Source of the DNA: Lytechinus pictus
Taxonomy: Eukaryota > Echinodermata > Echinoidea > Temnopleuroida > Toxopneustidae
Length of the DNA: 64,000 bases
Assembly: GCF_037042905.1 (NCBI RefSeq)
Contig: NC_087245.1
Coordinates: 24,924,501-24,988,500, forward strand
Direction of reading: 5' to 3'
Positions 32,874 through 52,349 of the stretch are shown here, in pieces. Numbering within the stretch: position 1 is the first letter of the stretch; the number at the start of each line of letters is the position of its first letter. Below the pieces are notes generated by a model, which saw only the letters and a program-made list of their open reading frames with translations, was not told where the DNA came from and ran no database searches. The position numbers were made by a program, and so were the translations under genes.

Positions 32874-34360
32874 CAGTGGCGTAACTACGGGGGCATGGGG
32901 GGCACGTGCCCCCCCCCCCCCCCCCCCCCCCCCATCGGCTGGCAAAAAAAAACGGGGAAAGGAGAAAAAGAGGGAGAAAGGGAGAGAAACGTAGTGGGAA
33001 AGAAGAAATTATTGTTCATTATAATGTTATAATTATGTTATGTTATATTACATAAAAACATTGTGTTCATAACTTCATGAAACATAATTTGCTCAGGGCC
33101 AATGCATGTCTTCATTGTTCCTGTTGCTCGCATTGTCTGTTAAACGAGATATATAATCCTGTTGTGCTAAAACCTCCCGTTTTCAAGTCAATTTACACCA
33201 AATATATTTCCTCGCACTTCGAATTATGATTGTTTATGTAGTGACATATGCTTCTTTTTCATGACTACTTAGAGTGATTGCCCCCATATTAAGTTCTTAA
33301 TATAAAACATTTTCTGTCCGTGCTTACGTTCGCATTAGTGGATTGGTGAGATACGTCTGCTCTTCATGAATTCCTAAAATCAGTTCTTTAAAATGTCCCC
33401 TTTTCTTATCTGAATATCAAAAATTTCAGCTTGCGCTTCGCGCTTGCATCATTTGGTTAGTGAAATGCGTATGGTCTTCGTGAATACCTACAAACAAGCC
33501 TTAGAATGCCCCTCTTCAGGTCTTAATTTTCAGCTCGCGCTTCGCGCTCGCAATATTTGATTAATGAGATGCGTATGATAATCATGATTAAAATGACTAC
33601 AAAAAGGGCTTCATGTGTTTAGATGTAATTCTAACAAAATCAACATGTACTTGGCACTCGCATTAAATGACTATGGTGAGATATGTGTACTCTTAATGGA
33701 TTCCTTAAAAACATAGTCCTTAAAATATCTGTTTGAGGTCTATAGGCCTAAATACAAAAAATTCAGCTCGTGCATCGCGCTCGCAACATTTGGTTAGTGA
33801 AATACGTATGGTCTTCGTGAATTCCTACAAACAAGCCTTAAAATGTCCCTCTTCAGATCATAATTTCCTAAATTTTCAGCTCGCGCTTCGCGCTCGCAAT
33901 ATTTGATTTGTGAGATGCGTATGTTAATTATGATTACAATGACTACAAGTGTTTTTTATGTGTAGATGTAATTCTAACAAAATCAGCAAGTGCGTTTTCA
34001 CTCGCATTAGATGACTATGGGGAGATATATATATTCTTAATGGATTCCTAAAATATAATCCTTAAAATGTCTGTTTGGGGTTAAATATATAGAAAAAAAA
34101 TCAGCTCGCGCTTCGCGCTAGCATAGTTTGTTTAGCGAGACAAGTACGTCTCATGATTACAAAAATTTGCTTATAATGTCCCTTTTTAGGTCTGAATATA
34201 AACAAATATTCAGTTCGCGCTTCACGCTTGCATTATGTGATCAGTGATCCGTTTAATGGCACTGTCCTTAAAATGTCTATATTAGGTCAGTATACTTGGC
34301 TCAAAACTTTTGGGTGGTGCCCCCCCCCCCCCCAATGCCGTGACCCACGGTACGCCACTG
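32874..34360. mobile_element. Non-autonomous hAT element, 1.49 kb, exact 8-bp target duplication
   Basis: ACCAGGTC is duplicated exactly at 32866-32873 and 34361-34368. Termini CAGTGGCGTAACTACGG and CCCACGGTACGCCACTG are inverted repeats with the hAT-type CAGTGGCG start. Just inside are a long C-tract at each end (about 30 and 15). The interior is a run of ~110-bp units. Six contain CAGCTCGCGCTTCGCGCTCG or a close variant, at 33429, 33532, 33767, 33879, 34102 and 34211. There is no transposase, so it would need one in trans. Confidence 0.92.
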
Positions 34361-34368
34361 ACCAGGTC

Positions 34369-37010
34369 CATATACTTTCTAAGTTATGATGACATTGTAA
34401 AAACTTAAGTTGGTTAAGATTAGAATGCTGACGACGCCGCACAGTGGGCCAGAATGGGTTGAAAGTGCGCCAAAATTATATTCCGAGTTATATTTTTACT
34501 TTATCATGTTGATTAAGGGTAATTTTTGGCGTAGAATCGGCTGAACATAATCTAAAGCCGATGTGACGTCACCTTGATACCAAATTTTGATTGGCTACTT
34601 AAAACCTATCTGTGAAAAGACAAATTACGCTAAACAATGTGAAGTATAAACTTTGGTTTATGTGCTACTTTCAGATTGACCAGAGTGAATGTTGGTTTGT
34701 GCTTCTCACATGCCTAAAATGTGTGTATGAGATGCCAAAAATAGTTTTATGGCATCAAAATGATCATTAATTAGATTTATAAAAAAAACTTTCATCTGAA
34801 AAATATTAACCGTGCTTTATCAAGCTGTGTTGACTTGTGTAAAACGCAGAGTATATAACACCACGAATGTATTACTATGAGGAGAGTTTTTGGCTGAAAT
34901 TATTCTACTAGTAAGTTTTATCTCTGGAAGAGTTGTGGGTATAGCCCTTATTTGCGTTAGCAACCTTTATTTTGTTTACATTATGCCCGGAATTCATGTC
35001 ATTTTCATGGAATGGGAGGGGATTCGTCCTCGCTGTGCAAAAGCGAACGGCAATGTACACCCATACGGTGCGCTACGACGACTGCGCGGTATAAAAATGA
35101 CCGTTTTTGAACAGGTTTTTGGGGTGTTGTGTCAAGTAAAATCGGCTCTAACATGAAAACGGGCAAAAACGGGCAGCTAAATTTGGTATCGACTTAAAGC
35201 TTAGACATCGGGAAAATGATGCTTATAGAATTTAGACGGAAATCCACGGAAATCTAAACGTTTCTAATGTAAATGCGAAAAACATAGATTTTCAGCCTAT
35301 TTCGAGGAATAATTATCCTACAAACCTCCTGAAAGGTGTCTTTTATCTACTTTGAACCCTTTTACACGAAAAAAAAATATATCAGGATTATGTGGGAGCC
35401 ATTTCAGATCCCTACATGAAAAACCTCCTGTGAAATGGCCTGTTTTTCAACTAGGTTGTCATATACGCACATTTTGCAAAATGTCACATTTTACGATTTG
35501 AGGTAGGAAATTAACAACCTTTATGCAAATTCCGGAATGAAATATTTTGCTGAAGTATTGTTCAAAGTGTTGTCTTTCAGTTGGGCATGACAAAAATTAA
35601 AAATCTGAAATTGCCGAAAATGACTTTATGTCAAATTTTATTTACAAATTTATTTATTTACTTGAATTATTTTGGGTTTTTTTTTTCATTTAAACTTCTC
35701 TTACCTTTTAATTTTCCTTCATAAGTAACTGAAAAAAGAAGATTTTTTTTGTCAACCCAAGCAAGAAGATTTGCATTATTCATTGGGAAAACTTGTGATT
35801 ATTCAAATCCTTTTATTATGTGGAACAAATTATGTACCTTTAAAAGACATGAATCTATCTTTCAAGGGGTCGTTGATTCCTTGACCAAGTTTAATTTCTT
35901 GACAGGAAACACAGGAAGGGATTCATGTCTTTCAATGACAATGGTGTATTGGGTCAATTTTGAAGGAGCTAGATATGGCAGATCGGGTAAAATGTATTAA
36001 AAGTTGTGAGCGAGCGAAGTGAGCACGCAAATATTCCCACTTTTTTATTACAATATCAAATTTTGTGATAGATTTTGACATAATATCCATTAAATAATAT
36101 CATATTTTACTTTCTATCTTTCCTTTTATTTCCTGTCCACTTTTTTTCTTGGTCATGATTTTTTTTAATTGAGGGGAGGGGGGGGCATCCCGAGCCCCCG
36201 CCCATCTGTGTGGCACTGTTCAAAAGGCACCATAACCTTTGTAGCACACAATGAAAGGATTTGAAAGAAAAATCCACGCTCTTCCATACTTCGGTTGAAA
36301 CAAAATTGTTTTAGCTTGAAGAAGGAATATTCAAAGCTAACAGAGAGCATATTAAAAAGAAACAAAAACAGAACAATTCAAGCAAATAAATAGATCTGAA
36401 AATGAATCTTGACCGCATGATTTGAAAATTATGGCAAAGATAATGAAAAGGTTAAGAGGAAGTCTGTTAATTAGCAAGAAGTCCGATAATTATATTCATA
36501 ATTTTATGCCATTTTGGCGCAAGCCCCCTTTTTAACCCAGACAAAAACATTCCGTGTTCGCTCAAGCATGAACGAAACTAAGTTTTTCAATAGCATTTGA
36601 AAGATAAGACCTTAGAGCACCTATTAACACCAAAATATAGACATCATAATTTGAAACAAAAATTTTATAGACTTCAAATCTGTCCCGTTTTTTTATACGC
36701 ACTGTATAGTCTTGCTCTGCTATGCAGGCGAGACAAAAAAATGAAAAGCAGAACCCTGCAAGATTATGTTTAGTGGGTAGTACAATAGGCATAAGAATCG
36801 ATCTCACAACAAAATATAATTAAGTCTATTCAAATTTATTTGTCAAATGCAAAACTCAGATATTATACATTAAAATCCTACACAGTAGACGTATATAAAA
36901 TTCATTCTCAAGTCATGTGCAGGACACAGCATTTGATTATTTGTTCGTCTTTCAGTCCTATTAAAGGAAGATGATATATTTGTGAGTGCTGAAATTATAA
37001 TTATAAATTG
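34369..37010. other. Non-coding, nothing firmly recognised
   Basis: A 2.6-kb stretch with scattered 60-90 codon frames lacking any domain I know. GCGAGCGAAGTGAGCACGC at 36010-36028 and a G-tract at 36171-36187 look like fragments of the G/C-tract element families. Confidence 0.4.
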
Positions 37011-37510
37011 TTAAAGAGGATATCCACCCTAATAAAAAGCTGGTTTGAATAAAAATAGAAAAATCAAAGAAATATAATGCTGAAAATTCTGTAGAAATTG
37101 GATATGTAAAATAGAAGTTATGATACTCAAAAATTTTGCTTAATTATTAAAAAAAAGGACAGATGTGATATGCCAACAGGAGAGACAATGGTCACTCACT
37201 TTTTTTTTGGGGGGGAGGGGGGTTAGTGTTCAAATATATGAAATATTTTAATTTTTGTAGCTTTGACTATGAGGAGACTCTTCATCATGGATAATCAACA
37301 TAATTCTGGAGGAATCAATGTTTCACATGAGGAGAAAATCAGAATACATTTCACTACAAAATACAAAGGAGTTAGTGGGGTATGTGACATTGGTTTCTTC
37401 ATTTGCATTCTTACCAGAATGTGCATATAAATATTCTACGAAATCAACCAAAACTTTGAAATGTCAAAATATTTTTATTTTACATCCAATTTTGATCAAA
37501 TTTTCAGTTT
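37011..37510. mobile_element. Inverted-repeat family relic
   Basis: Left start TTAAAGAGGATATCCACCCT resembles 31898-32390. The right arm runs to ATCCAATTTTGATCAAATTTTC at 37484-37505, where it is cut off by the next element. Confidence 0.6.
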
Positions 37511-40500
37511 TAAAGGGATGGTCCGGGCTTAAAATATTTACATCTTAATACATAGAGTAGAATTCACTGAGCAAAATGCCGAAAATTTCATCAAAATCGG
37601 ATAACAAATAATAAAGTTATTGAAGTTTAGCACTATTTTGTGAAAACAGTCGTCATGAATATTCATTAGGTGGGCTGATGATGTCACATCTCCACTTTCC
37701 GTTTTCTTATGTTATTACATAAAATAATATTTTTTCATTATTTCATAGCTGTGTGAATAATGTCTCCCTTATAATGAAATAAGTTGCAGCAATAAATATC
37801 TAATGCACTAAATCAGTTGTCAATCCAATTTTTCTAGTTCTTGGAGGAAAAAAAATGAATAAACCTCATTTCATATAATAAAATACAAAAGAACAAGTGG
37901 GGATGTGACATCATCAGCCCACCTAATGAATAGTCCAGGATAGGCCCCATAGACAAGGGGTCGAACCTTGTTTTTTTAGATATACAATGTTTTTTTATGG
38001 TTTCTTGTCAATTCGAGGGTGCTGATTCCGAATCTGAATGATGCCACTCTTGTAACCTTGAGCATTTTCCGCAAATTGGCAAAATCCAATATGGCCGCCA
38101 AAATATGCAAATTACCCATGAAAATCATAAAATTGCCAACACATTAGCTATAAAATGCATGTAGTTCTTGTGCAGAAGTGAAATACCAATTGGAAAAGCG
38201 ATATTTGACAAAATATTTATTTTATTGATATTCAAAATGGCCGCCATAACCCCTGTATACTTTATTATGTAGAATATGAATGGGGAAAATATTTTTTCAA
38301 ACAAGAGCACTATTATTGCATGTGATTGTGACCTGCGAGTGGACTACTGTCTGAAAACATGACTATTAACAAAACTATGTCATTTGAATACTATCTAATG
38401 TGATAAATGCTGTATTATGATATTCGAAATGGCTGTCATAGACCCCTTATACTGTGTACAATATATAAAAGGGGACAAATAATTTTCACAACCTTTGAAT
38501 TTGTTTGACTTTAAAATGCCAATAACTGCGAAATATTGGTGTAACACTGTCTGACAACAAGGATTTCTAACGAAACATATCATTTCCCTTGCAATTTCGG
38601 TAATTATGCGGCATGTTGACATTCAAAATGGCTGCCATAGGCCCTATCTGTATTATGAACAAAGCGAATGGAGAAACTAATTTTCACAAGAGTAAAAACA
38701 ATAAAATGAATGTAATTGTAATATATACGAGTGAAATATTGTCTAAACACATGATTTCTGGCGAAACATATCATTTCATCTTTCATGCATGAGATAAATG
38801 CTGTATTGTAAAATTCAAAATGGCCCCTATGGGCCCTTACAGTATTATCTACAATGTAAATGGGGACAAATACTTTTGAAAGAATTAGGATTTGCCCGAC
38901 TATGAAATCCATATAATTCTGTTGTATAAGGAAAATATTGTTTGAAAACGTGATTTTTTTTAATGAAATATAACATTTCCTCTCCCATAGGTGATAAATA
39001 CTGTATTTTGACTTTCAAAACGGCCGCACAAGCCCCTACAAATTCTGTAATATGCGTATAGGGAAACTAATCATCACCAGAATGAGAACCAAAAACGCAC
39101 GTAACTATGTGATGTATAGGTAAAATTTGGTCTTGAACATGATTTCTGACTAAATACATCACATAATGGTTGAGAAGGTAATAAAGGCCTTACTTTGAAA
39201 TTCAAAATTGCTGCCATAGCCCAAAGTAGTATGTTCATTAACTGGGGACAGATAATTTTGACAAAATTTTTACTATGAAAATGGCTTAATTTTGATGCAA
39301 GTGTTAAGTATTGTCTAAACCCAATGATTTCTAACGAAATATATCATAGCTTGTGTCATAAAGGTGATGAATGCAGCCTTTTAAAAAGTGAAAAATGGCC
39401 GCCATAGTCCCTTATCTTAATATGTAAAATTTGAATGGGGAAAGATAATTTCCACAAAGAAACATATTGCAGCCATTTTGAAATTTAAATATAGCATTTA
39501 TCACCTAAATAACATAAGAAATGATCTATTTGGTTACAAAATCATATTTTCAGACGATATTTCACTCATACATGCAACACCATTTAGTCAAGCAAAGCCA
39601 AATTCTGTTAAAATTATATGTTCCCATTCACAAAGTACATAATTTAGGCCTACCGTTAGGGCCTGTAGCGGCCAGTTTGACTTTCAAAATACATTATTTA
39701 TCACCTACCTGTCAGAATGAATGGTATATCTTGTTAGGAATTATGTTTTCAGACAATATTTTACTCTTAAATCACAATTATATGCATGTTATGGTGCTGA
39801 CTCATGTGAAAATTGGTTTCCCAGATCGATTGTACATAATACAGTCAATGAATGTCTTTTGGCGGCCATTTTGAAAGTCAAAATACAATATTTAACACAA
39901 ATATGAAACCCGAATAATATATTTCGTTGCAAATTATATTTGAAGACAGCATTCCACTAATTTACCACAAAAAAATAAGTTTTAGTGCTCACCTTGTGAT
40001 TGTTTTTGTCCTCTCTCACATCGTAGATCATAATTTTAGGGCCTTTGGCGGTCATATTAAATATCAAAATACAGGGTTTATCACATACATGGCATGTTAA
40101 ATAATAAATTTCGTTAACAATAATGTTTTTAGTCAGTATTCCACTCGTTTATCTCAACAAAATGCATTTTAGTGCTCACTCTTGTGATTTTTTGTGTCAC
40201 CATTCACATTGTACATAATAGTGTTAGGGCTTTTGAAGGCCATTTTGAATATCAAAATACAGGATTTATCACATAACTGACATAACAAATGATATAATAA
40301 TTATATCGTTAGCAATCATGTTTACAGACATTGCTTCACTCATAGATCATAATTACTTGCATTTCAGTGCTCAATTTTGTAAAAATTAATTTTCCCCATT
40401 CATATTGTACAGGGGTCTATGATGGCGGCCATTTTGATATCAAGAAAATAAATATTTTGACAAAAATAATTTTTCCAGATATTATTTCACTCCGGCAGCA

Positions 40501-40754
40501 CAATTGCATGTACTTTAAAGCCAATGTGTGGACAATTTTATGATTTTCATGGGTAATTTGAATATTTTGGCGGCCATATTGGATTTTGCCAATTTGCAGA
40601 AAATGCTCAAGGTTACACGAGTGGCATCATTCAGATTCGGAATCAGCACCCTCGAATTGACAAGAAACCATAAAAAACATTGTATATATAAAAAAAACAA
40701 GGTTTGACCCCTTCTATCCTGGACTAGAATACATACTTTCAGCCCGGACCATCC
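37511..40754. mobile_element. Inverted-repeat element interrupted by a 2.8-kb foldback
   Basis: The left end AAAGGGATGGTCCGGGCT is matched by AGCCCGGACCATCC at 40741-40754. The left portion (37511-37930) itself folds: GATGATGTCACATCTCCAC pairs with TGGGGATGTGACATCATCA. Nearly all of the element therefore lies left of the nested foldback. It carries the same TTTCATCAAAATCGGAT core as the GGTCAAGTCCACC family but has different termini. Confidence 0.75.
37933..40724. mobile_element. Giant palindromic foldback with head-to-head ~195-bp arrays
   Basis: Outer arms of about 205 bp (37933-38140 and 40520-40724) are near-perfect reverse complements, with ends GTCCAGGATAGG / CTATCCTGGAC. Between them, seven direct units are marked by AAATGGCCGCCATAG-like words at about 38228, 38423, 38623, 38815, 39014, 39200 and 39393. 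Six inverted units (GGCGGCCATTTTGAA) follow near 39471, 39668, 39862, 40048, 40238 and 40423. Spacing is 185-200 bp. Each unit also has a GATAAATGCTGTATT part and an ACGAAACATATCATTTC part. Flanking TA on each side fits a TA target duplication. No transposase is seen. Confidence 0.9.
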
Positions 40755-40945
40755 GCGATTTTTTTATTTTTATCAAAATCAACTCTTTGTGGGAGTAGAC
40801 TTTTCCATCTAGGAGAGTAATAGATAACTCCAAAATGCTTTGTTTTAACAGGCAAAGTTAAGTTTAAACGAATCTTCGCCCCCCCCCCCCCCCCCCCCCC
40901 CCCCACTCCATGGGAAGCCATGTGCCGTAAGAAAATGAATATCTG

Positions 40946-41102
40946 GGGCCCCGTTTCATAAAGAGTTACAACTGTTGTAACTTTGCCATTATGGCAACTA
41001 CCATAGCCAAAGGGCCCAGCAGCCAATCAAAATCAAGGTTACCATGGTAGTTGCCATAATGGCAAAATTACAACAGTTGTAACTCTTTATGAAACGGGTC
41101 CC
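40946..41102. mobile_element. 157-bp MITE
   Basis: Long terminal inverted repeats: GGGCCCCGTTTCATAAAGAG / CTCTTTATGAAACGGGTCCC, then GTTACAACTGTTGTAA and GCCATTATGGCAACTACCAT with their complements. The centre has CCAATCAAAATCAAGG. Diverged internal relatives occur at 55258-55330 and 60781-60905. Confidence 0.92.
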
Positions 41103-41565
41103 TGATGCATTTAGACGATGGACACAAAAAGAATGCAAAGAAAATAAAGGATTAAATTTTTCATGATTAATTTTTCTGTTTTATACAGTGCACTTTCGTT
41201 TCACATTCTGCATACAACCCAGGTTTAGTCCTTCATGTTTTATTTGTTTCTTTTCAAATCTTGCTTTGCCATATATTTACACTTAAATTAAAAACACACC
41301 TCTGTACAATGGAGATATAGATAATATATTTAATTTTGTTCTATCTACATGAAAAATGACTTTCTTTGCGAATATATGTACATCTTCTGCTGTGTTTTTT
41401 CCAAACCATATCCATGCATTATCAGTCACTGTTTCTAGATGCATGTATAGATTTACAATTAATGTTAAATTGCACACCAATGCCTTACAGAGATCTCCAA
41501 CCAGTACCAAGTCAATATATATCTTACAGAATGCTTGTTGGATGTTTCATAAAGCAACTCTTAAT

Positions 41566-41723
41566 ACCTCGGTCACATTTGATCTATGGCGGCCGTACGG
41601 CGAGTAGAAAACAGCAGTTTTATTCATTTTTATTCAAACCACCTATGTATAGCTGGTAAAAAAATGTTAAAACGACTGTTTTCGACTGTCGTACAGCCGC
41701 CGTAGAGTAAATGTAACCAAGGT
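41566..41723. mobile_element. 158-bp TIR element
   Basis: ACCTCGGTCACATTTGATCT ... AAATGTAACCAAGGT with inner TATGGCGGCCGTACGGCGAG / CTGTCGTACAGCCGCCGTAG. Flanking TA on both sides is compatible with a Tc1/mariner-type TA duplication. Confidence 0.8.
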
Positions 41724-42660
41724 ATAAGTTACAAATGATTTCAAGCATGACTGGTGACCCTTTCTTGTGGTACAATGTATCCCTATGTCAATGTATTAGC
41801 ACCTCAAAACATGTTCCCAGTCAAGCGCAAAGTCATTTGTAACTTTACAAATTAATTCATGAAATATTCCAAGATCAGAACAGTCCTGCGTTATCCTAGG
41901 CCTGGTATAATCAATTTACACTGGACAGAAATTTTCTTCATTCTGCTAACAGGATTTGGAAGGTCTTCTCAAGCACTACAGTATTATGGAAATACAGAGT
42001 TTATGTTGCTCAAATCTATACCAGGAAAAATAAAATGGGATAAATATTCAAAATGCAATTTAGTCAAATTCTGCCACCCACTTTGCATGGGGAAAACAAA
42101 AAATAACCTGACACGTTTTTTTATATCAAAACCCTGGTCCATAGATGCAGTTTAACTATGGATAGCCTACTGTGAAACTCTTCCGTTTTACAATCGGGAA
42201 ACAACATTGCTTCCATTGGTATGCCAAAGCATATTCTATAAAGGCAGTTAATGGGTGTTGATTGCTAAAATTGTGTCATATCTGCTACTATTTTACAGCA
42301 TGCGGTACATCTCATCTGTCACACGCTGGTCAATTGTAAAAAATGAAGCTTTCACACTACATTAAAGAAATAGAATAATTCACCTTTGATATCCATGTAG
42401 TTGGAATGCTGTAATTTGAAGAATAGCAAACATTGCATGACACATGTTTCTGATGTGATTTGAACATCTAGTGACTTGACTTTGCTATGAATATGCTACC
42501 CAAGAACACTTGATACAGTGCCAAATGATGTACAGTAAATTCATTAAAATGGTATTACTAAAAAACTAAAAGAGAAAACTTAAGTAAAATTCATCTATAA
42601 TTATTCCTTTCTCTGTTCACACCTAAATAGTCATATCCTCAATTATGTTTAAATTCCTTG
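41724..42660. other. Non-coding, nothing recognised
   Basis: AT-rich DNA. The 98-codon frame at 41859-42155 shows no recognisable domain. Confidence 0.4.
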
Positions 42661-42689
42661 TATCATAATTCTGAAAAGGCAAGTTCCAG

Positions 42690-42870
42690 GTTCCAGGACC
42701 AGTCCCCAGATGTAACTCCCTCAGAGACAAGTGACAGCTCCCCCTGGGACAACTCCCACCCGACATCTCCCCTTGGGATAACTCCCACGCAACAATTCCC
42801 CTTGGGATGACTCCCACACAGAACCCCTCTCCCTTTGACGACTCCACCCGACATCTCCCTCCCCCAAAAA
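42690..42870. repeat. Minisatellite, ~30-bp unit
   Basis: Four to five degenerate units of the form CCCCTTGGGATAACTCCCAC followed by an acAACA.cT spacer. It is flanked by GC-rich DNA to 43000. Confidence 0.75.
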
Positions 42871-42948
42871 CCCCTGGCCCTGAGATCAGCTCTTCAAGAG
42901 GGAAATGCAACCACTGGTCGGCTCTCACAGGGACCACTCTCCTTAGGG

Positions 42949-42977
42949 TAATCAGTACCCTAAGGAGATCACTCAGA
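42949..42977. repeat. Perfect 11-bp hairpin
   Basis: CTCCTTAGGGT and ACCCTAAGGAG separated by 7 nt. This is a small foldback beside the minisatellite. Its distance from any gene end argues against a transcription signal. Confidence 0.85.
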
Positions 42978-43509
42978 GGAAAACTTTGAAGATGAAGATC
43001 CCCCCCCCCTCCGAGAACAAAACCCTGGCATAACAGCGTTACTACCTGAATGAGGAATTCTGGACATGATACAATTGTCGGATTGATTAACTATACATCA
43101 CAATGACCCAGCCAGTGTACAGCTGTACAACTAGGCATAATATCCATACACACTTCCTCCACAAAATTTGTCATTTCCCATTGGGCCTCTGCACATCCAG
43201 AATTCCCAGCTGATCAAACCCAAGCGTAGGCGTTAAGTTGATAAATTACACCTTAACACTTTACATCTTAATCACTTTGGCCAGGATCACTTCATCAATT
43301 CATAAATAACCTGAAATAAGAAGTACCGGCAGGCAAACGGGCCTATACATTCATTGCTACAAATAATAGCTTGAATTACATTTTATACAGATGGGGGTAA
43401 TAATAATATTGACTAGCATAAGTTTTGAGAGATACCATTCATATATTTCCCTCAGTAGACCCATATTGCCCTTGTCAAGACACTGGCAATATTATGGGAC
43501 TACTTTGGG

Positions 43510-44165
43510 AAATATACCATGTGAGTAAAAAAACTTGACACCTCACAAATCTTCATTTTAAGGAAAAAACATGTCATGAATGCATAATCGTTATATATGG
43601 TTGGAAAGAGTATCTTCTCCCAAATAATTTGATACCATATTTATGTGGTATTTTGTAACGCTTGGATGATCAGGAGGTATTCTTTGCAGTGATGTAAATT
43701 TTGATTTGTGCCAAAGTAAGGCATGACTGCAAAGAATGAATCCAGATGTCAATGATGAAATAATCCTACAAAAGTTGCATTAAAATCCATTTCAAAACAC
43801 CTTTTCAATAATTTACATTATATTTGTTAAATAAACACTTTTTAGAATCAATTCGCAAGTTAATTTCATCAAAAAGGGATATGCAAATAATTTTACTAGC
43901 TCAAGTAGGATTATGACATCATTGGCACCTGTATTCATTCATTGCAGTCATTCCTTATTTGGGTGCAAGTCAAAATTTAAATCACTGCAAAGAATACCTG
44001 GTGATTATCCAAGCGTGAAGACATACCACATAAATCAAATTATTTGAAAGAAGATATTCTTTCTAACCATATATAATGACTATGCGTTCATGTCATATTA
44101 TTTCCTTAAAATGGGGATTTGTGAGGTTTAAACAGTTTTTTTTTACTCACACGGTATATGGTATC
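43510..44165. mobile_element. ~655-bp foldback element
   Basis: Arms of about 215 bp (43513-43735 and 43945-44160) are imperfect reverse complements. The ends are ATACCATGTGAGTAAAAAAA and TTTTTTTACTCACACGGTAT. Further matches include CTCACAAATC, ATATATGGTT.GAAAGA, TTATGTGGTAT and GGTATTCTTTGCAGTGAT. The loop is about 210 bp of AT-rich DNA. No coding sequence. Confidence 0.9.
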
Positions 44166-44673
44166 TCCCTCAAAGTCAAACAGTATTATATAGATATTTT
44201 CACAAAACTGTCATATGCAAACTATTAATTACACACAAAATATTCAGTTTTCCTGCACGGATACTGTAAACATTCTTCAGTGACCTGCTATTAATAAAGA
44301 TTTCCCAAATCGATTACCAAAGTGATTACGTCATAAAGTCAATGTAATATTGGCCTGGATCTAAATGTTTATAACAAGGCCAATAATACATCTTCTTCAG
44401 TAGAGCTCATTGGGTATATATTCCTACTAATTTGTGATGTGGATGTTTTCCATCATACTCGGAGATATATATACATGTACAAATCAATTACGGGTAATTG
44501 CAAAATCTGTTTTTGTGACGTCACACTTTGGTACCCTTCATCTCTTTAACACTTGTATCTATAATTGTCTGGAAGTACCTCTTCATGCCATTTCATTTGC
44601 ATCAAAATATTTAGGCAGAGTAATAACATACTGTATTCACAAATAAAGGCAGTACCACACATGATAAAGAAAT

Positions 44674-51940
<7,267 letters not shown>

Positions 51941-52265
51941 CCATCTTTATTGATAAATGGAGCGCCCTTTACGATAGTTGTTAATGCCGCGGAGAAATCG
52001 TTAGGCATTTTGGCCTGTGTTCAAGGCGTTCTTTCTGTTTTATTTTTTATATTGAAGATTGTGCATTTGTTGAATAGCGCCGTCTACGTCAGGTATGAGA
52101 TCGAGTGTATAAATACACTCTTCCAAAATAATTATGATTCCGACCTGGCGCTGTTTAACTTCAATCTCTTTCACCTAAATTAGCGATGAATGCTAGCATT
52201 ATAAAATATATATTATTAACGTCTGACGAAAAGAATAACCAACCGATCAGCTGACGAGAACGCGA
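51941..52265. promoter_or_regulatory. Putative bidirectional promoter
   Basis: Lies between the minus-strand FAM133-like first exon and a plus-strand candidate first exon. It is short (about 0.3-0.4 kb). A CACGTG E-box sits in AATCACGTGATC at 52266-52277, next to CAGCTGACG (52249-52257). No TATA box is obvious. Function is inferred only from the divergent arrangement. Confidence 0.45.
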
Positions 52266-52279
52266 ATCACGTGATCTTC

Positions 52280-52349
52280 ATATCAGCTTCGATCGCGAGT
52301 CAGAAGAGAAGAGCAGCTGCCCAGAAAATCAGGAAAAAGCCGTGAAAAT
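52280..52349 (+). CDS. Candidate first exon with split start codon of a divergent gene
   Basis: A purine-rich leader (AGTCAGAAGAGAAGAGCAGC ... AGCCGTGAAAAT) ends at AAAAT|GTAAGTT, an excellent donor that splits the ATG (AT|G). Known: start codons at or across the first splice site are common in ribosomal-protein and other housekeeping genes. The next exon should begin with G. I could not identify it in the rest of the window, so the gene is unnamed and may continue past 64000 around the SLC22A18-like gene. The left boundary is approximate. Confidence 0.4.

Noticed and set aside
42623-42937. Gly/Ser-rich minus-strand frame
   Set aside because: Lies over the minisatellite; periodicity comes from the DNA repeat and no splice or homology support exists.
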